Positions 6,545 through 7,075 of a DNA stretch of 7,075 bases are shown in pieces. The DNA comes from Acidobacteriota bacterium (lineage in GTDB: Bacteria; Acidobacteriota; Blastocatellia; Pyrinomonadales; Pyrinomonadaceae). The stretch is from positions 1 through 7,075 of the forward strand of contig JAFBAJ010000103.1 in assembly GCA_019247865.1 (NCBI GenBank), in the 5' to 3' direction. Numbering within the stretch: position 1 is the first letter of the stretch; each line of letters starts with the position of its first letter. The translations under genes and the position numbers were made by a program. The notes under the pieces were generated by a model, which was not told where the DNA came from, made no database searches, and was given only the letters and a program-made list of their open reading frames with translations.

Positions 6545-6861
6545 AAGCAGTCAGTAGCCAGTAGCCAGTAGCCAGTAGAAGGGCTCAAATGATTATCGGC
6601 CATTTTGATTGTATGCATGTAGCTGTCCAACATTTTGCTGATTTCTTCCAGGTTTCGCAACAGGTTGGTTGTTTCGCCGTAGTTGAGATCACGAGCGAGA
6701 ATGAAATAATAACGGCACTCCTCAAGAGACCCTTGCGCAATATTGTAGAAGCGCACTTTATCTGCATGTCCGCGCTTCTTAAACCCTTCTGCAAAGTTCG
6801 CCGGAACCGAGACAGCAGCACGTCTTAATTGTGATGTCAGACCGCCAACGTCTAACTCCAC
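6541..6861 (-). CDS. Four-helix-bundle protein (23S rRNA intervening-sequence family), N-terminally truncated
   Basis: The 106 residues begin at GTG 6861. The core [21 protein letters not shown] (residues 7-27) is the hallmark of the small four-helix-bundle family first known from intervening sequences in 23S rRNA genes, and related to the Avd accessory protein of diversity-generating retroelements. [18 protein letters not shown] (44-61) and a last helix at about 64-88 follow. Family members usually have some 30-40 residues, including the first helix, before this hallmark; here there are six. Upstream in frame only six more sense codons exist before a TAG in the repeat arm, with no start codon, so the truncation is real. 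Residues 95-106 ([12 protein letters not shown]) are encoded by the other repeat arm. GC content at 6581-6860 is about 47% (131 of 280 counted), well below its neighbours. It is probably a decaying, acquired gene, although its frame stays open. The molecular function is unknown. Confidence 0.75.
   Translation of the reverse strand: MELDVGGLTSQLRRAAVSVPANFAEGFKKRGHADKVRFYNIAQGSLEECRYYFILARDLNYGETTNLLRNLEEISKMLDSYMHTIKMADNHLSPSTGYWLLATDCL
6546..6580. repeat. CAGTAGC-unit repeat, arm next to carA
   Basis: This 35-base arm is built from the heptamer cagtagc in about four tandem copies. It matches the reverse complement of 6871-6905 at 31 of 35 positions; all four differences are C/T transitions. 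On the - strand it encodes the last 12 residues of the four-helix protein and forms the leader immediately before the carA start. Confidence 0.85.
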
Positions 6862-6870
6862 ACAATGCTT

Positions 6871-6905
6871 TTCTACTGACTACTGGCTGCTGGCTACTGG
6901 CTACT
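6871..6905. repeat. CAGTAGC-unit repeat, arm next to the TPR-like gene
   Basis: This is the inverted partner of 6546-6580, with 290 bases between the arms. On the - strand it supplies the last three codons (Ser-Ser-Gln) and the TAG stop of the TPR-like gene, and it blocks extension of the four-helix frame upstream. Together the arms could fold into a long stem around the four-helix gene in a transcript. Confidence 0.85.
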
Positions 6906-7075
6906 TTTAATAAACTCCTGAGCCTTATTGAGCCAACGTTTGTCCGTGCGATATTTGTAAGCGGGCGCGGTCCGGACGGCTTCGACGCAGGCCAGCATGG
7001 AGGCCGCGGCTTCGTGCGTCTGGCCGAGGCCGGCGTGCGCGCTGCCGAGCAGATAGAGCCCTTCCGGGTCCGACT
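6894..7075 (-). CDS. C-terminal end of a TPR-like protein (partial)
   Basis: A reading frame enters from the right edge with its first full codon at 7073-7071. It runs 59 codons to a TAG at 6896-6894. The segment GLYLLGSAHAGLGQTHEAAA (residues 5-24) has the spacing of a tetratricopeptide repeat (LxxxGxAxxxLGxxxEA), and a further amphipathic helix ends at FIK. TPR arrays mediate protein-protein contacts; the partner is unknown. The last codons, SSQ and the stop, come from the repeat arm at 6871-6905, so the original end of the gene was probably replaced when the repeat arrived. The frame points toward the four-helix gene and carA, 32 bases before the GTG of the former, so all three may share a transcript. 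Confidence 0.7.
   Translation of the reverse strand, partial: SDPEGLYLLGSAHAGLGQTHEAAASMLACVEAVRTAPAYKYRTDKRWLNKAQEFIKSSQ

Noticed and set aside
6546..6580. CRISPR-like array from the repeated cagtagc units
   Set aside because: The units are contiguous heptamers without spacers and the block is only 35 bases; it is a simple tandem repeat arm.
6541..6861. Diversity-generating retroelement, because the four-helix family is related to Avd
   Set aside because: No reverse transcriptase, template repeat or variable repeat is present in the window, and the protein is truncated.

Overview
The window looks like a high-GC chromosome segment from a free-living, didermic environmental bacterium. The best guess is the Acidobacteriota, class Blastocatellia. 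This rests on the style of the large FG-GAP protein (RPSTGxWYIL repeats), the dispersed palindromes beginning GCCACAGA, and a four-helix-bundle gene framed by CAGTAGC repeats. It is an inference from pattern recognition; no marker gene fixes the taxon.

Left part (1-2074, + strand): the last 22 codons of an unidentified gene are followed by a 19-bp-arm inverted repeat. A plausible sigma70-type promoter then leads into a small PilZ-like gene, and an AI-2E/PerM-family membrane protein follows after 51 bp, probably in the same transcript.

Middle (2075-5381, + strand): a 244-bp gap precedes a 1020-residue exported protein. It has a signal peptide, two tandem P-domain-like modules, seven FG-GAP/VCBS calcium-loop repeats and then six repeats of a second, 45-residue type. 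No catalytic domain is visible. It reads as a surface or secreted beta-rich binding protein.

Right part (5382-7075, - strand): reading leftward from the window edge, the 3' end of a TPR-like gene is followed by a short AT-richer insert carrying a truncated four-helix-bundle (23S rRNA intervening-sequence type) gene between 35-bp inverted repeats, and then by carA. carA is convergent with the FG-GAP gene. The two stop codons are 68 bp apart, and that gap is almost entirely a long palindrome.

The most interesting structure is the insert at 6541-6905. Its two repeat arms have become the end of the TPR gene on one side and, on the other, the last 12 codons of the four-helix gene plus the whole leader of carA. 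The four-helix stop codon overlaps the carA start as ATGA. No ribosome binding site is visible for carA, so a pyrimidine and arginine biosynthesis gene may be translated by coupling to a truncated mobile-type gene.
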